A DNA stretch of 64,000 nt from an uncultured bacterium (GTDB lineage: Bacteria > Bacteroidota > Rhodothermia > Rhodothermales > Rubricoccaceae), in contig CANLSR010000001.1 in NCBI GenBank assembly GCA_947493945.1, forward strand, positions 496,001 through 560,000, given 5' to 3'. The notes below the pieces were generated by a model. The model had not been told where the DNA came from. It made no database searches and was given only the letters and a program-made list of their open reading frames with translations. Of this stretch, positions 18,874-27,991 are shown in pieces; the stretch's first letter is position 1, and the number at the start of each line of letters is the position of its first letter. Position numbers and translations under genes: made by a program.

Positions 18874-19626
18874 GTGTGCCTGGTCGTGTTTGCCCTCGAC
18901 GCCCACCCCCGGCACCGCCTGGTGCTGGCGGGCAACCGCGACGAGGCGTTCGCGCGCCCGGCCGCCCCGCTGGCGGAGTGGGCCGACGCCCCCGACGTCG
19001 TCGCCGGGCGAGACCTGGAGGCGGGCGGCACCTGGCTGGGCGCGACGCACGACGGCCGGTGGGCCGTGCTCACCAACGTCCGCGACCCGCGGCGCCCCCG
19101 GCCCCACGTCCGCTCCCGGGGCGCGCTGGCCGCCGACTTCCTCCGGGGCGACGCGGACGCGCGGCGCTACGCAGAACGGGTCTCGGGCGAGCGCGGCCTC
19201 TACGACGGGTTCAACCTGGTCGTCGGCGACCGCCGGTCGGTGGCGGTGGTCTCGACCCAGACGGACGGCGTGACCGCGCTGGGGCCGGGCGTCTACGGGC
19301 TCTCCAACGACCGCTTGGACACGCCCTGGCCCAAGCTCGTCCGCGCCCGCCGGCGCCTGCGGGCCGCGCTGAGCGAGGGCCCCGCCGACCGCGCGGACCT
19401 GTTCGACCTGCTCGACGACCGCCAGTTGGCGCCCGACGCCGAGCTGCCCGACACCGGCGTCGGGCTGGAGATGGAGCGCGTCTTGTCCCCCGTCCGCATC
19501 CTGGCCGACGGCTACGGCACGCGCGTCTCGACGGTCCTGACGCTGGGCCGCGGCGGCGGCACGATCTCGGAGCAGACGTGGCGCGCGGACGGAAGCGCCG
19601 GCCCGTTCGCCGAGCTCGCGCTCTGA
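18874..19626 (+). CDS. NRDE (TANGO2-like) family protein
   Basis: A 250-residue member of the DUF833/NRDE family. After the GTG-encoded first residue comes Cys2, the likely N-terminal nucleophile of an Ntn-hydrolase-like fold, then VLAGNRDEAFARP, the name-giving motif, and GGTWLGATHDGRWAVLTNVRDP. Eukaryotic TANGO2 has been linked to heme trafficking, which is notable next to a heme A synthase, but the bacterial role is not settled. Start GTG at 18874 puts the cysteine at position two, as expected. Confidence 0.85.
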   Translation: MCLVVFALDAHPRHRLVLAGNRDEAFARPAAPLAEWADAPDVVAGRDLEAGGTWLGATHDGRWAVLTNVRDPRRPRPHVRSRGALAADFLRGDADARRYAERVSGERGLYDGFNLVVGDRRSVAVVSTQTDGVTALGPGVYGLSNDRLDTPWPKLVRARRRLRAALSEGPADRADLFDLLDDRQLAPDAELPDTGVGLEMERVLSPVRILADGYGTRVSTVLTLGRGGGTISEQTWRADGSAGPFAELAL

Positions 19627-19701
19627 CCCTGACCGCCCCTCGCGGCCAGCGTGGACGCTCCGCCTAGCCGGACCGCCAGCGCGGCGGCCAGTGAGCGAGC
19701 G

Positions 19702-20439
19702 CTACTCGCCGCCGAAGATCTCGGCGTAGGGGTCGCGGTCCAGGACCCAGACGTAGAACAGCGCGCCCAGCGCGCCGTGCGCCACGCCCAAGGGCAGCAC
19801 GTTGCCGTCGCGGAGGTAGAGCGGGGCAAAGGCGCCGCCCATCACGGTCGTCGCCGCCGTCAGAGGCCAGTTGGGCACGTGGACGGACCCGAACGCGGCG
19901 GCCGAGACCGGGACGACGGCCAACGTCGGCAGGCCGGCGGCGTCGAGGTGGCGCGTCAGGAAGCCCTGCACCAGCGTCTGCTGGGTGATCCCCCAAGCCG
20001 GGTAGAGGAGGAGCAGCGGCACCAGCGTCGGGTCGAGGTGCAGCGAGCCGTTCGCGGCGCCGTAGGCCGCCATGCCCAGCGCGGCCCCGGCCGAGAACAA
20101 CGCCACGTCGCGTGAGGCGCGGCCCAGGTTGTGGCCTGTCAGCCCCAGTTCGCCCAGGAAGCCGGGCTCGGTCAGCGACCGCGCGCCCACGTAGCCGCCC
20201 CAGCCCGCGATCACGACCGGGATGAACACGTCGGAGACGCCCGCCCGCGACGCGGCCAGGTGCCCGACACCCGTCAGCGCCACGGCGCCCATCTCGGCAA
20301 GCTCGCGCGTGCCCAGCCGCTCGACGCGGAGCGAGCCGTCGAGGGGGATCGTCAGCCGCACCGTCTGGCTGGCGGCCGGCGCCGCCAGCGCGGCGAGCGC
20401 GAGCGCCGTCAGGACGGGGCGGAGAGCAGGAGGCGTCAT
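19702..20439 (-). CDS. CPBP-like intramembrane protein with degenerate motif 1
   Basis: A 245-residue protein of the CPBP/CAAX-protease type: a signal-like start, then five to six membrane segments. The second motif FGSVH and third motif HGALGALF are recognisable, but the first catalytic motif, normally EExxxR, reads QQTLVQGF, so both glutamates are glutamines and the arginine is lost. Protease activity is therefore doubtful. The codons near the N-terminus contain a GC-rich palindrome related to the dispersed family. Start ATG 20439. The role is unknown; membrane-protein processing is the family norm. Confidence 0.65.
   Translation of the reverse strand: MTPPALRPVLTALALAALAAPAASQTVRLTIPLDGSLRVERLGTRELAEMGAVALTGVGHLAASRAGVSDVFIPVVIAGWGGYVGARSLTEPGFLGELGLTGHNLGRASRDVALFSAGAALGMAAYGAANGSLHLDPTLVPLLLLYPAWGITQQTLVQGFLTRHLDAAGLPTLAVVPVSAAAFGSVHVPNWPLTAATTVMGGAFAPLYLRDGNVLPLGVAHGALGALFYVWVLDRDPYAEIFGGE
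20368..20389. repeat. palindrome inside signal-peptide codons
   Basis: GCTGGCGGC-CGGC-GCCGCCAGC, identical in centre to the copy at 10035. It overlaps the codons for the N-terminal hydrophobic segment of the CPBP-like protein. Confidence 0.45.
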
Positions 20440-20501
20440 GAGGCAACCTCGCCTCGACAAGCGCCCCCGCCCTGATGCGGATGCACTACCTCCCGATGCT
20501 G

Positions 20502-21542
20502 CTAGCGGCGGCGCGCGGGGACGGCGGTGGCGCCGGTTCCCTCGAACGCCACCTCCGCCAGCGCCACGCCGCCTACCAGCCCGTACCCGCCGGTCACGTT
20601 CGACGGCAGGTTGACCGGCTCGATAAACGGGTTCTCGGCGTCCTGGCCGCCAGAGACCAAGATCTGGTAGGCGTCGTACACGTCGCCCGAGAGCCCAGCG
20701 ACCTGAACGATGACGGGCGGCGTCCGAGGCTGAGATCCCCCGTCGTACTCCCAGTAGCTCTGGACCGCGCCCACCGTGAACGTCCACGCCTGCCCGTCGA
20801 ACGACGCGTCGGTGACCGACGCGAAGCCGAAGACGTTGTCGTCGATGTCCAGGTCTCGCTTGGCGGCCAGCAGCACGGGGTCGGCCGAGGTAAACCGGAT
20901 CGGCCGGCGCGGCTCCACGACGGTGGTGTCGCGGCACGCCACCGGCTCGACGGTGGTGTCGCAGATCGGGAACGTCTGCGGGCGCGGCCCCGACAAGAGC
21001 GTCAGCCCGTAGCGGTCGCCCCGCCCGGCCGGGTCTTGGACGCGCACGCGGAACTGGCGGCGCCCGTCGCCGAGCGGCGCGATCTCGTCGGCGGAGACGG
21101 TGGGGCGCTGCGGCATCGTCACCGTCCCCTCGGCCGTGGGCAGGCCCGGCACCTCGGCGCGGACGGTGTAGGCCGCCCCGGCCTCGACGGGCACGGTCCC
21201 TCCGTACGCCCCGCACTCGTAGGTCGAAAACTGACCCGCCTGGTGGTCGTATTCCTCACACTGGCGCGAGCGGACCGCCAGCCGCTCGACGGGCTGGCCA
21301 TCGCGCAGCAACGTCACTACGGTGCCCTCGGTGACCCGGCCCGGCCGCGAGTAGGCGTCGTCGAGGACGTACGGGTCGGTGCTCACGCCCAGCCGGACCG
21401 TCGCCGCAGAGTCGACCGCCAGCACGGCGTGGATGACCGTCGCCGGCTGGTGCTCCGGCAGGTCGATGTCCAGCGTCGGCGTAAAGTCGCACGCGGCGAG
21501 CGTCGCAGACGTGGCCAGCAAGACGGCGAGTCGAGAGAGCAT
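20502..21542 (-). CDS. DUF4249 domain lipoprotein, partner of TonB receptor
   Basis: A 346-residue lipoprotein (lipobox LAAC in the first 20 residues) of the DUF4249 family. These proteins are encoded next to CarboxypepD_reg/TonB-dependent receptors in Bacteroidota and are thought to sit on the receptor like other surface lipoproteins. Visible are the early LPEHQPATVIHAVL strand region and several repeated beta-strand patterns. Start ATG 21542; the receptor stop is 11 bases upstream in transcription order, so the pair is one operon. The substrate is unknown. Confidence 0.82.
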   Translation of the reverse strand: MLSRLAVLLATSATLAACDFTPTLDIDLPEHQPATVIHAVLAVDSAATVRLGVSTDPYVLDDAYSRPGRVTEGTVVTLLRDGQPVERLAVRSRQCEEYDHQAGQFSTYECGAYGGTVPVEAGAAYTVRAEVPGLPTAEGTVTMPQRPTVSADEIAPLGDGRRQFRVRVQDPAGRGDRYGLTLLSGPRPQTFPICDTTVEPVACRDTTVVEPRRPIRFTSADPVLLAAKRDLDIDDNVFGFASVTDASFDGQAWTFTVGAVQSYWEYDGGSQPRTPPVIVQVAGLSGDVYDAYQILVSGGQDAENPFIEPVNLPSNVTGGYGLVGGVALAEVAFEGTGATAVPARRR

Positions 21543-21553
21543 CGGGCGGGAGG

Positions 21554-24031
21554 TCAGAACGAGAACTGGTAGGACAGCGTGGGCAGGACCGGGAACAGCG
21601 CGATCCCGGTCAGCTGGCGCTCGCCGCTCTCGGTGTCGTTGCGGAAGGTGGCCAGGAACGGGTTTTTGCGGTTGGTGGCGTTGTACACGTTGAGCGAGAG
21701 CGCGTGGGGCCGCACGCCGCGGCGGAAAAACCACGTCGCCGCCAGGTCCATCCGCACGTAGGCCGGCATCCGGTAGCCGTTGCGCGAGCCGTAGACCGTC
21801 ACGTCGCGGCCGTAGGAGTAGCCGTTGCTCCCTGTGGCTCGCAGCCACTCCTCGGGCGAGCCGTACCCGTAGGGCGAGCCGGTGTACTCCGCGACCGGGA
21901 GCGTCACCGCGTCGCCGGTGCCGTAGACGAAGGCGGCCGACACGTCGAATTTGCGAGACAGCTGGTAGAGCCCCACCACCGACAGGTCGTGGCGGCGGTC
22001 GTAGCGGAAGGGAAAGCGCTCTCCGTCGTTGAGCGCGTCGAACTGGCGGTCGGTCTTGGCGAGCGTGTAGCCGAGCCAGGCCGTCAGCCGGTCGGTCCGG
22101 TGCTGGACGAACAGCTCCAGGCCCCGGCTCGTCCCGTCGCCGGTGACCACCAGCTCCTGCCAGTCGTCGAAGGGCGTGGTAAAGGCGGCGCCCTCGCGGT
22201 AGGCCACCAGCCCGCGCATGTCGCGCCAGTAGCCCTCGACGGTCCAGGTGGTGCGGCCCGACGGCGACGACCCGGCCAGCCCGACGGCGACCTGGGTCCC
22301 GCGCTGCGGGCCGATGGAGTCGGCCGGCACCCACAGGTCGGCGGGCAGTCCGATGCCGGCGCCGGACGTGAGCAGGTGCAGCGGCTGCTGCGTCACCGCC
22401 GCGCTCGCCTTGACCGCCAGCCGGTCGCGGAGTTGGAACGCGGCCGACACGCGCGGCTCAATAGACGGGTAGGTGTAGCCGCCGGTCGTGTAGACGGCGC
22501 CGTGCAGCCCCAGGCCCAGCTGAAGCCGCGAGCTCACGCGCCACTCGTCCTCGGCGTAGGCCACGAAGTCGGCGCCGACGGTCCTGCTCGACCCCAGCAA
22601 CGTGTCGATGGCCAGCCCGTTGCGCGCGATCTCGCCCGAGAGCGACAGCGCGCCCGGCGTGAACCGGTGCAGCGTGGCCCCGCCGCCCACCCGGACCGTG
22701 TGGCCGCGGCCGGGCGACAGGTCGAGGTCCGCACGCGCGCCGAGGTCGCGGATGCCCGACGTGTAGCGGATGCGGGCGATGGCCTCGTCGGGCGTGCCGC
22801 GCGCCTCCTCGACGTTGGAGCCCACGTCGAAGCGGTAGTCGCTGGCGGTCACGGTGACGGCGGCGAAGGCGCGCGGCGAGAGCACGCGCGTCCAGCGGAG
22901 CGCGCCGGTCAGGTTGCCCCACTCGAGCCCGCCGCCGTAGACGTCGTCGATGCCGGTCGGCGTGCACCCGAACTCGGCGCACTGCTCGCGCTCGTCGAGC
23001 ACCTCGAAGCCGAACACGTCGGCGCCGCCGTAGAGGCTGAGGTAGACGCGGTCGCGGTCGCTGGGCTGCCAGTTGACCTTGGCGTTGAGGTCGTAGAAGT
23101 AGGCGCTCGGGTCGATGCGCTCGTCGCCCTGGGCCTCGGCGTCGCGGTTGGCCCGGTTGATAAACGGCCCGGCGATCACGTCGATGTAGGTCCGCCGGCC
23201 CGAGATCAGGAACGAGGCCTTGCCCGGGACCACCGGCCCCTCCACCAGCAGCCGCGACGACAGCAGCCCGACCTGCCCCCGGCCGCCAAAGTCCTCCAGG
23301 TTGCCGTCTCTCAGGCGCACGTCCAGCACCGAGCCCAACCGGCCGCCAAAGCGCGCCGGGTAGGCGCCCTTGGTCAGCTCCACGCGCTGGACGGCGTCGC
23401 CGTTGAACGTGGACAGGAAGCCGAACAGGTGCGACGAGTTGTAGACCGGGACGCCGTCGAGCAGGATCAGCGTCTGGTCCGGGCTGCCGCCGCGGACGTA
23501 GAGGCCCGCCGTGCCCTCGGCGCCGCCCCTCACGCCGGGCAGCAGCTGGACGGCCTTGAGCACGTCGGCCTCGCCCAAGAGCGCCGGCAGGCCCAGCACG
23601 TCCTTGCCCGTCAGGGCCACCGTGCCCATCTGGGGCGAGTCCTCCGGCCGCGCGCCGACGCCGTCGTCGGCCTCCACCACCACCTCGCCCAGCGCCGTCT
23701 CGGGCGCCAGCGCCACGTCGAGCCGCGTCTCGGCGCCAGCCTCGACGGCGAACGCCCGGGGCCGGTAGCCCACGTACGACACCCGGACGGCCACCGAGTC
23801 CGCCCCGCTGGCGGCGCCCGCCAGCGGCAGGCTGTAGAAGCCGTAGGCGTTGGTCACGGCGCCCGTGCCCAGCGCCGGCGCGTAGACCGTCGCCCCGATG
23901 AGCACCTCGCCCGTCTCGGCGTCGGTCACGACCCCGCTCACGACGCCCGCCAGCGGCGCGGCAGCCGGCGGGGAAAGAACAGGACCGATGAGGGCCGACG
24001 CGGCGCCGAGCAACAGGGCGAGAAGGACCAT
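21554..24031 (-). CDS. TonB-dependent receptor with carboxypeptidase-regulatory-like N-terminal domain
   Basis: An 825-residue outer-membrane receptor of SusC-like type. A signal is followed by a carboxypeptidase-regulatory-like beta-sandwich (GVVTDAETGEVLIGATVYAP), a plug domain with LLPGVRGGAEGTAGLYVRGG, and a 22-strand-type barrel ending in the strand LSYQFSF, as expected for barrel insertion. It imports an unknown substrate using TonB energy. A palindrome lies in the codons of the N-terminal domain at 23805. It is divergent from the ABC exporter at 24362, with a 330-base gap. No regulator or TonB gene is adjacent. Confidence 0.92.
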   Translation of the reverse strand: MVLLALLLGAASALIGPVLSPPAAAPLAGVVSGVVTDAETGEVLIGATVYAPALGTGAVTNAYGFYSLPLAGAASGADSVAVRVSYVGYRPRAFAVEAGAETRLDVALAPETALGEVVVEADDGVGARPEDSPQMGTVALTGKDVLGLPALLGEADVLKAVQLLPGVRGGAEGTAGLYVRGGSPDQTLILLDGVPVYNSSHLFGFLSTFNGDAVQRVELTKGAYPARFGGRLGSVLDVRLRDGNLEDFGGRGQVGLLSSRLLVEGPVVPGKASFLISGRRTYIDVIAGPFINRANRDAEAQGDERIDPSAYFYDLNAKVNWQPSDRDRVYLSLYGGADVFGFEVLDEREQCAEFGCTPTGIDDVYGGGLEWGNLTGALRWTRVLSPRAFAAVTVTASDYRFDVGSNVEEARGTPDEAIARIRYTSGIRDLGARADLDLSPGRGHTVRVGGGATLHRFTPGALSLSGEIARNGLAIDTLLGSSRTVGADFVAYAEDEWRVSSRLQLGLGLHGAVYTTGGYTYPSIEPRVSAAFQLRDRLAVKASAAVTQQPLHLLTSGAGIGLPADLWVPADSIGPQRGTQVAVGLAGSSPSGRTTWTVEGYWRDMRGLVAYREGAAFTTPFDDWQELVVTGDGTSRGLELFVQHRTDRLTAWLGYTLAKTDRQFDALNDGERFPFRYDRRHDLSVVGLYQLSRKFDVSAAFVYGTGDAVTLPVAEYTGSPYGYGSPEEWLRATGSNGYSYGRDVTVYGSRNGYRMPAYVRMDLAATWFFRRGVRPHALSLNVYNATNRKNPFLATFRNDTESGERQLTGIALFPVLPTLSYQFSF
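23805..23827. repeat. palindrome in the TonB receptor coding region
   Basis: CCGCTGGCG, 5-nt centre, CGCCAGCGG (9-bp arms). It encodes the PLAGAASG stretch in the N-terminal regulatory domain and matches the dispersed family. Confidence 0.55.
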
Positions 24032-24361
24032 GAGCTGGAGCGGTGGGTGCGGATGTCCAAGGACGAACCGAACCTAGTGCAGACTGTGTTTTCTACCGAT
24101 GCACTTTTTCTCCCCCATACTCCTCGCAAAAGAGCCGCATCTAATCGTGCGAGCGTCCAGCCACGCGTTCATCGACATGCCCGACTGGCGGAAGACATGG
24201 GCGAGGCGTCGGCGGCTGGCGCCAGCGCTCGGCAGGTGGCACGCCTCCACCGTCTAAACTCCTGAACCTCGACCCAAAGCCGACCGCCCGAGCGGCACCG
24301 CTAGCAGGGCGGTCGGCGCCAGCGGGTCAGAACCCGGCGCGGCGGGCGGCGTGGCACGGGC
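24032..24361. other. 330-base divergent intergenic region
   Basis: No gene is supported. The part near 24080-24145 is visibly AT-richer than its surroundings and is the likely promoter region of the TonB receptor, but I see no convincing Bacteroidota TTTG/TAnnTTTG pair. A GC-rich inverted repeat lies at 24279-24317. Confidence 0.5.
24279..24317. repeat. 11-bp inverted repeat upstream of the ABC exporter
   Basis: GCCGACCGCCC and its exact complement, separated by 17 nt. It lies 45 bases before the ABC exporter start. It could form an mRNA hairpin or be an operator. Confidence 0.5.
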
Positions 24362-26272
24362 ATGGCGCTTCACCAAAACGGGTCGCGCTCGGCCGGCCCT
24401 CCGCGCAGGGGCAGCGGCCGAGCCCGCGGATCCAACAAAGACCTCACCTTCCGCGAGCGGCTGGGCGCGCTCCGCCACCTGCCGCCGTTTTTCCGGCTCG
24501 TCTGGGAGACCAGCCCGGCGCTGTTCGTCACCAACGGCGTGCTGCGGCTGGTGCGGGCGCTGATCCCGGTCACGGCGCTCTACGTCGGCAAGCTGGTGGT
24601 GGACAACGTGGTGGCGCTGACGACCGGCGCCTACGACGTCACCAACCTCGGGACATGGCTCGACACCGGGCCGGGCTCGGCCATCGTGTGGCTGCTGGCA
24701 GCCGAGCTGGGGCTGGCGGTCCTGGGCGACCTGCTGGGCCGGGCGACGGCCCTGTGCGACTCGCTCCTGGGCGACCTGTTCACGAATGAAACCTCGGTCC
24801 GGCTGATGCGCCACGCGGCGGCCTTGGACCTGGCCCACTTCGAGGACGCCGACTTTTACGATCACCTCGAACGGGCGCGGCGGCAGACGACGAGCCGGCT
24901 GGTGCTCTTGAGCCAGGTGTTCGGCCAGGCCCAGGACGCGATCACGGTGGTGTCGCTGGGCGTCGGGCTGGCGGTCTACGCGCCCGGCTTGCTGGCGCTC
25001 TTGGCGCTGGCGCTGCTGCCGGCGTTCCTGGGCGAGGCCCACTTTAACGCCCAGAGCTACAGCCTGGCCTACTCGTGGACGCCCGAGCGCCGCGAGTTGG
25101 ACTACCTCCGCTACATCGGCGCCTCGGACGAGACGGCCAAGGAGGTCAAGGTGTTCGGCCTCAATGGCTACCTCGCCGACCGCTACCGCCTCTTAGCCGA
25201 CCGGTACTACCGCGCCAACCGGTCCCTCGCCGTCCGCCGGGCGTCGTGGGGCGGGCTGCTCTCGGCCGCCGGGACGCTGGGCTACTACGCCGCCTACGCG
25301 GTCATCGTCTACCGGACGGGAACGGGCCTCTACACCATCGGCACGCTGACCTTCCTGGCGGGCTCGTTCGGCCGGATGCGGTCGCTGCTGGAGGGGATGC
25401 TCGCGTCGTTCTCGACCGTCTCCGGCCAGGCGCTCTACCTCGCGGACCTGTTCTCGTTTTTCGAGATCGAGCCCCAGGTCGCGTCCCGGCCCGACGCGCT
25501 GGCGGTGCCCGAGCCCATCCGCGACGGCTTCGAGTTCCAGGACGTCGGCTTCCGCTACCCCGGCTCCGACGCGTGGGCCGTCCGCGGCCTGTCGTTCACC
25601 CTGCGCGCCGGCGAGGCGCTGGCGCTCGTCGGCGAGAACGGGGCGGGCAAGACGACCCTCGTCAAGCTGCTGGCCCGGCTCTACGACCCCGACGAGGGAC
25701 GGATCCTTCTGGACGGCCGCGACCTGCGCGAGTACGACCTCGACTCGCTCCGCCAGTCGGTCGGCGTGATCTTCCAGGACTTCGTGCGCTACCACCTGTC
25801 GGCGGCCGAGAACATCGCCGTCGGGCGGATCGACGAGCGCGAGGACCGGCCGCGCATCGAGACCTCGGCCCAACGGTCGCTCGCGGACGCCGTGATCGAG
25901 TCGCTGCCCGACGGCTACGAGCAGACGCTGGGCAAGCGGTTCAAGACCGGCGTGGACCTGTCGGGCGGCCAGTGGCAGAAGGTGGCGCTCGGCCGGGCCT
26001 ACATGCGCGACGCCCAGCTGCTCATCCTCGACGAGCCGACGGCGGCCCTGGACGCCCGCGCCGAGTACCAAGTGTTCGAGCGGTTCAAAGACCTGACCGA
26101 GGGCAAGACGGCCGTCCTGATCTCGCACCGGTTCTCGACGGTCCGCATGGCCGACCGGATCCTGGTGCTCGACGGCGGCCGGGTGGAGGAGGTGGGGACG
26201 CACGAGGAGCTGCTGGCGGCCGGCGGGCGCTACGCCGAGCTGTTCGAGCTCCAGGCCCAGGGCTACCGCTGA
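24362..26272 (+). CDS. ABC exporter, fused membrane and ATPase domains
   Basis: A 636-residue half transporter. About five to six transmembrane segments occupy residues 40-330. The ATPase domain then shows Walker A GENGAGKT, signature LSGGQWQKV, Walker B LLILDEPTAALD and the switch histidine in LISHRFSTV. The family covers lipid, peptide and drug exporters (MsbA/MDR type). The N-terminal 25 residues are basic and unstructured. The substrate is not predictable and no accessory protein is adjacent. A palindromic repeat lies downstream at 26345. Confidence 0.9.
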   Translation: MALHQNGSRSAGPPRRGSGRARGSNKDLTFRERLGALRHLPPFFRLVWETSPALFVTNGVLRLVRALIPVTALYVGKLVVDNVVALTTGAYDVTNLGTWLDTGPGSAIVWLLAAELGLAVLGDLLGRATALCDSLLGDLFTNETSVRLMRHAAALDLAHFEDADFYDHLERARRQTTSRLVLLSQVFGQAQDAITVVSLGVGLAVYAPGLLALLALALLPAFLGEAHFNAQSYSLAYSWTPERRELDYLRYIGASDETAKEVKVFGLNGYLADRYRLLADRYYRANRSLAVRRASWGGLLSAAGTLGYYAAYAVIVYRTGTGLYTIGTLTFLAGSFGRMRSLLEGMLASFSTVSGQALYLADLFSFFEIEPQVASRPDALAVPEPIRDGFEFQDVGFRYPGSDAWAVRGLSFTLRAGEALALVGENGAGKTTLVKLLARLYDPDEGRILLDGRDLREYDLDSLRQSVGVIFQDFVRYHLSAAENIAVGRIDEREDRPRIETSAQRSLADAVIESLPDGYEQTLGKRFKTGVDLSGGQWQKVALGRAYMRDAQLLILDEPTAALDARAEYQVFERFKDLTEGKTAVLISHRFSTVRMADRILVLDGGRVEEVGTHEELLAAGGRYAELFELQAQGYR

Positions 26273-26344
26273 CCCGCCGACGGCGGGCGGGTCGGGCCGC
26301 GACAAACGCTGGGGCCGCAGAGGTCGGACGCGGCTGGTCCCCGC

Positions 26345-26373
26345 CCCGCTGGCGGGGCGCCTCCGCCAGCGGG
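26345..26373. repeat. palindromic element between convergent genes
   Basis: CCCGCTGGCGG, 7-nt centre, CCGCCAGCGGG (11-bp arms). It lies between the stops of the convergent ABC exporter and DUF421 gene. Confidence 0.78.
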
Positions 26374-26382
26374 CGGCGGGCC

Positions 26383-26958
26383 TTACGGCTCGGGCGGCAT
26401 CATCTCGTCCATCCCGTCGGGCATCGTCGAGACACCGGGCACGCGGGCCTCGTCGTCGTTGGAGTGGTAGCCGATCTGGCCCGAGCGTTCGAGGAAGGCG
26501 TAGCGCACGTCGCCCGTCCGCGCGATCCCGAGCTCGCGGAGCATCCCCAGGAACTCGTCCGGCCGGAGGTTCTCCTTGCGCACGTTCTCCTCGACCACCT
26601 CGCCCTCCCAGATCAGCGGACGCGGGCGGCCCTCCAGAAACCGGTTGACCCGCACCGACCACAGCTGGGCCTTGGCCAGCAAGCCGCTCAGCCCGACCAC
26701 GGCCGCGACCACGGCCCAGGCGTACAGGATGGGGACCTCGGGGTAGAACATGGCGTCGCCCGTGGCCGAGCCGAGGGCGATCACGACCACGAACTCGAAG
26801 GGGGAAAGCTGGCGCTGCCCGCGCTTGCCCATAAACCGGAGGCACAGCGCCGCGAACAGGTAGATGGCCAAGACGCGGAACAGGATTTCGAGGAAGAACA
26901 GCGGCGGCTGTTCGCCGATAAACATCCGGTGCCAGTCGAACGGGGTGATGGGATCCAT
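26383..26958 (-). CDS. DUF421 (YetF-like) membrane protein
   Basis: A 191-residue protein with three N-terminal membrane helices followed by a soluble DUF421 domain. The signature stretch is MGKRGQRQLSPFEFVVVIALGSATGD, shown here as KRGQRQLSPFEFVVVIA, and the soluble part contains RPRPLIWEGEVVEENVRKE. The family function is unknown, though spore-related and stress roles have been suggested for Bacillus members. The start at ATG 26958 is the first that gives the expected N-terminus. It is divergent from the sirtuin gene across a 112-base gap. Confidence 0.82.
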   Translation of the reverse strand: MDPITPFDWHRMFIGEQPPLFFLEILFRVLAIYLFAALCLRFMGKRGQRQLSPFEFVVVIALGSATGDAMFYPEVPILYAWAVVAAVVGLSGLLAKAQLWSVRVNRFLEGRPRPLIWEGEVVEENVRKENLRPDEFLGMLRELGIARTGDVRYAFLERSGQIGYHSNDDEARVPGVSTMPDGMDEMMPPEP

Positions 26959-27070
26959 CAGAGAGAGCGGGGTGAGGGGAGACCCGCGAACGCGCCAGCC
27001 CCCTCCCTGTGCCGCCCGAGGAGCGACGGCGGCCCGGACACCGCGAGCGGGGGCCCCGCGTTGGAGCCCG

Positions 27071-27910
27071 ATGACTCCACCTTCTTCCTTCGACGCGCTC
27101 GCCGCCCTCCTCCGTGGCCGCCGGCTGGCGGTGCTGGCCGGCGCGGGGCTCTCGACCGAGTCCGGCATCCCCGACTACCGCGGGCCGGAGACGCGCCACG
27201 TCGAGCGCCGCCCGGTCCAGTACGACGACTTCGTTCGCGACCCGGACGCGCGGCGGCGCTACTGGGGCCGCGCCAGCCGGGGCTGGGCGCGCGTGGCCGG
27301 CGCCCAGCCCAACGCCGGCCACCGCGCCCTCGCCCAGCTAGAGTCCGCCGGCCAACTCGAAGGCGTGGTCACCCAGAACGTCGACGGGCTCCACCAGCGG
27401 GCCGGATCGCAGGGCGTCGTCGAGCTGCACGGCTCGCTGGGCGCGGTGGTGTGCCTGGGGTGCGGCGCGCGCGCGACGCGGGCCGAGGTCCAGGCCCAGA
27501 TCGACGCCCGCAACCCGGGCTGGACCGAGGCCGCCGTGCCCGCGGCCCAGTTGGCGCCCGACGGCGACGTCGAGGTCGAGCGCGGGCTGGCCGCGTTCGT
27601 CCCCCCGTCGTGCCCCGCGTGCGGCGGGCCGCTCAAGCCCGACGTGGTGTTTTTCGGCGAGAGCGTGCCCAAGCCGCGCGTGGCACGCGCCGCCGAGATC
27701 GTGCGCCGGTCCGGCGCGTTGCTAGTGGTCGGCTCCAGCCTGACGGTCTACAGCGGCTACCGGTTCGTGCGCCAGGCCGAGGCCGAGGGGACGCCGGTCG
27801 CCATCGTGACGCTGGGCCAGACGCGCGGCCACCGCCACGCCGCGGTGGCCCTCGACGCCCGCCTGGGCGAGGTGCTCCCCGCGCTGGCGGACGCACTCGG
27901 CGCGGGGTAA
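27071..27910 (+). CDS. NAD-dependent protein deacylase, sirtuin (SIR2) family
   Basis: A 279-residue sirtuin, which removes acyl groups from lysines with NAD+. The NAD site GAGLSTESGIPDYRG, the TQNVDGLHQRAG block, the catalytic histidine in VELHGS and the zinc cysteine pairs CLGC and CPAC are all present, followed by FFGESVPKP and VVGSSLTVYS. The insert between the cysteine pairs is about 50 residues long, longer than in E. coli CobB, resembling class II (SIRT4-like) sirtuins. ATG 27071 is chosen because it gives the usual short N-terminus. This is a free-standing metabolic-type sirtuin, unlike the SIR2 domain of the ThsA protein later in the window. Confidence 0.93.
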   Translation: MTPPSSFDALAALLRGRRLAVLAGAGLSTESGIPDYRGPETRHVERRPVQYDDFVRDPDARRRYWGRASRGWARVAGAQPNAGHRALAQLESAGQLEGVVTQNVDGLHQRAGSQGVVELHGSLGAVVCLGCGARATRAEVQAQIDARNPGWTEAAVPAAQLAPDGDVEVERGLAAFVPPSCPACGGPLKPDVVFFGESVPKPRVARAAEIVRRSGALLVVGSSLTVYSGYRFVRQAEAEGTPVAIVTLGQTRGHRHAAVALDARLGEVLPALADALGAG

Positions 27911-27991
27911 AGACCCGGGGAGTCGCCGGGCCGGAGGCGAGAGGCCCGCCGAGCGTCGCCAGCCGCCGGCGCCCCTCTGGGCCTTGCCGGC

